Part shown: piece by piece, positions 62,500-64,000 of the stretch
How the letters are laid out: the number at the start of each line of letters is the position of its first letter
How positions within the stretch are numbered: position 1 is the first letter of the stretch
Notes under the pieces: generated by a model
Databases searched by the model: none
Told to the model about the DNA's origin: nothing
Seen by the model: the letters and a program-made list of their open reading frames with translations, nothing else
Assembly (NCBI RefSeq): GCF_037975245.1
Contig: NC_092572.1
Coordinates: forward strand, 30,105,989 to 30,169,988
Direction: 5' to 3'
From: Apostichopus japonicus
Lineage: Eukaryota > Echinodermata > Holothuroidea > Aspidochirotida > Stichopodidae
Length of the DNA stretch: 64,000 nucleotides
Program-made: the position numbers and the translations under genes

Positions 62500-62680
62500 T
62501 TTACAAGGTTTGTGTTTATAAGGCTTTGCAGAGTGTACCCTTTAATGACACCAAATGACCTTTATCCTCCACCAAAACAATAAGGTTCTTGTAATGTAGG
62601 GAAGCCACATGCAAAACATGAGAGCCAATACTGTTTCCTACCTGGAGATATCATGTTTATAAGGATTTCAAGTTTCGTTG
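62500..62680. repeat. Dispersed repeat family member (degenerate)
   Basis: AATGACCTTTATCCTCCACC, AACAATAAGGTTCTTGTA and GAGATATCATGTTTATAAGG follow the order seen at 50930-51250. Confidence 0.6.
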
Positions 62681-62756
62681 CATGAGATGACTTATATAAT
62701 AAACTACTGTATCATGCATACACCATCATGACAGAATAGATTATTAGAGCTGTTAA

Positions 62757-63377
62757 AGCAGCATTTTGCGTTTGGTCACCGTTTTCGACTTTTTTTAATT
62801 GTCCATCGAGTTTTTTACATACTGTATATCAATCACAAAACAGCAAACTAAGATATTAGCCAAGTTTTTCCCTGCCAACAACGTTAATTGGCGAGTAATT
62901 AAGGATATTTGCAGATAATGAGAAGAGTGTCCATGACAAATTCCACATACAAAAATTAATCGCATACAGTTCCCCGAAACCCACTAGTTTGAATTCAACC
63001 AATCAGAGATGCAGGTTTAGTTATGAGCCGTTGCTAACAATAGATTCAAGACTTTGCGTTGGTATAACCAGGGAGTTGTTATGCAACTCCCTGGTACAAC
63101 TGCCATAGACTGTACACAAATCAAGCATGGTGTTATATTACGTATTGGTCAATGACGTTCGTAGTGTTTAAATATTCATATTATGGGCGAGGTTTATTGG
63201 GATCCCAATGGAAAATATCTTGGAGAAAAACAAAGTTGAAAAAAGTTGCAAATTTTTCAACTTTTATGCCAACATTTGAAGTAAAATTTAAATAGATAAG
63301 CTAGTTATGTATGTCGTTATGGCATAGTGGAGTCAGTGAGGTTGAGAAAAATCATAGAAAAGGACGCAAATGCTGCT
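62757..63377. mobile_element. piggyBac-like MITE
   Basis: TTAA at 62753-62756 and 63378-63381 flanks inverted ends AGCAGCATTTTGCGT and ACGCAAATGCTGCT. TTAA duplications are the mark of piggyBac elements. No transposase. An internal hairpin (ACCAGGGAGTTG / CAACTCCCTGGT, 5-base loop) is at 63068-63096. Confidence 0.8.
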
Positions 63378-63749
63378 TTAACATCAGAATCAATAAGGCT
63401 AACAAATGCAGCACAGAAAGTGTCAATTTAAGTAATAGGCCCTGCAGGGATAGGAGGTAAGTAAACCTTCCCATTCCAACCTTATTTAACCGAGAACTAC
63501 ACATTTGTTCATTTCGGCCTGCATAACATTTGGGAGAACCATTATTAGTGGAATGTAAGATGTCAGGTGCTTAGATTCAGAGGTTCTTTTCTCTGCAACT
63601 TTAGGAAACAATGTTGGAGAATGTAAAACTCTGTAGGTTGGTTGTACCCTACAAACATGTTAGATATTACTCTCACTAGGATTTACTGTTATTAATATTC
63701 AGTCTGTCAGTGAGGGAGGAGGGGGAGCTAATGTCATTAAGTATATACA

Positions 63750-64000
63750 ACCAAATCTACACACTACCAGAAGACTACAGATAGCAGTGTCTCTGTGCAT
63801 TATGATGAAGATAATGTACATTCTTACAGTCATCACCAAGTACTACCAAATCTACACACTACCAGAAGACTACAGATAGCAGTGTCTCTGTGCATTATGA
63901 TGAAGATAATGTACATTCTTACAGTCATCACCAAGTACTACCAAATCTACACACTACCAGAAGACTATAGATAGCAATGTCTCTGTGCATTATGATGAAG
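63750..64000. repeat. 95-bp tandem repeat, at least 2.6 copies, cut by window end
   Basis: Units start ACCAAATCTACACACTACCA and contain GTGTCTCTGTGCATTATGAT. Copies start at 63750, 63845 and 63940; the array continues beyond the window. Confidence 0.95.

Overview
This window looks like animal nuclear DNA: two multi-exon genes on the minus strand with consensus GT/AG introns, low GC, and dense non-LTR retrotransposons, miniature DNA transposons and minisatellites. The gene content (hormone-sensitive lipase and a nephrin-family Kirrel protein), and a CR1-like LINE carrying a 2A-type motif followed by PHD-like fingers (a design described from sea urchins and other marine invertebrates), suggest a marine invertebrate deuterostome, plausibly an echinoderm. 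That is inference; the species cannot be named from this sequence.

Layout. 1-7739 is non-genic: a short minisatellite, a hAT-type element with a second hAT element nested in it, and unannotated AT-rich sequence downstream of the lipase gene. 7740-39090 is a complete hormone-sensitive lipase gene (LIPE) read right to left in 8 coding exons; the spliced CDS is 2505 nt (834 residues) and all exon phases agree. Its introns hold three very large minisatellite arrays (40-bp, 36-bp and 34-37-bp units), inverted copies of a Harbinger-like MITE, and, in the first intron, two almost identical 7287-bp tandem units that each carry a decayed L2-like LINE, a perfect-looking foldback element and a hAT MITE.

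39091-49766 is intergenic. It has a decayed CR1-like LINE (2A motif, zinc fingers, endonuclease, reverse transcriptase) interrupted by a 555-bp hAT element with a clean 8-bp target duplication. The LINE lies between two ~145-bp direct repeats, the left one just upstream of LIPE exon 1. A 15 x 61-bp array follows.

49767-62157 is the 3' part of a Kirrel/NEPH-like gene: ten exons encode five Ig domains, one membrane segment and a cytoplasmic tail ending in TNV, a class I PDZ ligand. The signal-peptide exon was not found and probably lies right of the window or in 62158-64000. Its introns contain a dispersed repeat family (one copy with a perfect DR1 nuclear-receptor half-site pair), an L2-like tail, a 79-bp x 5 array, and upstream of the first visible exon a piggyBac-like MITE flanked by TTAA.

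The most notable protein-level observation is in LIPE: the nucleophile motif reads GDGSGG instead of GDSAGG, while the catalytic Asp and His and the oxyanion HGGG are intact. The two genes have no evident functional link beyond adjacency and shared strand.
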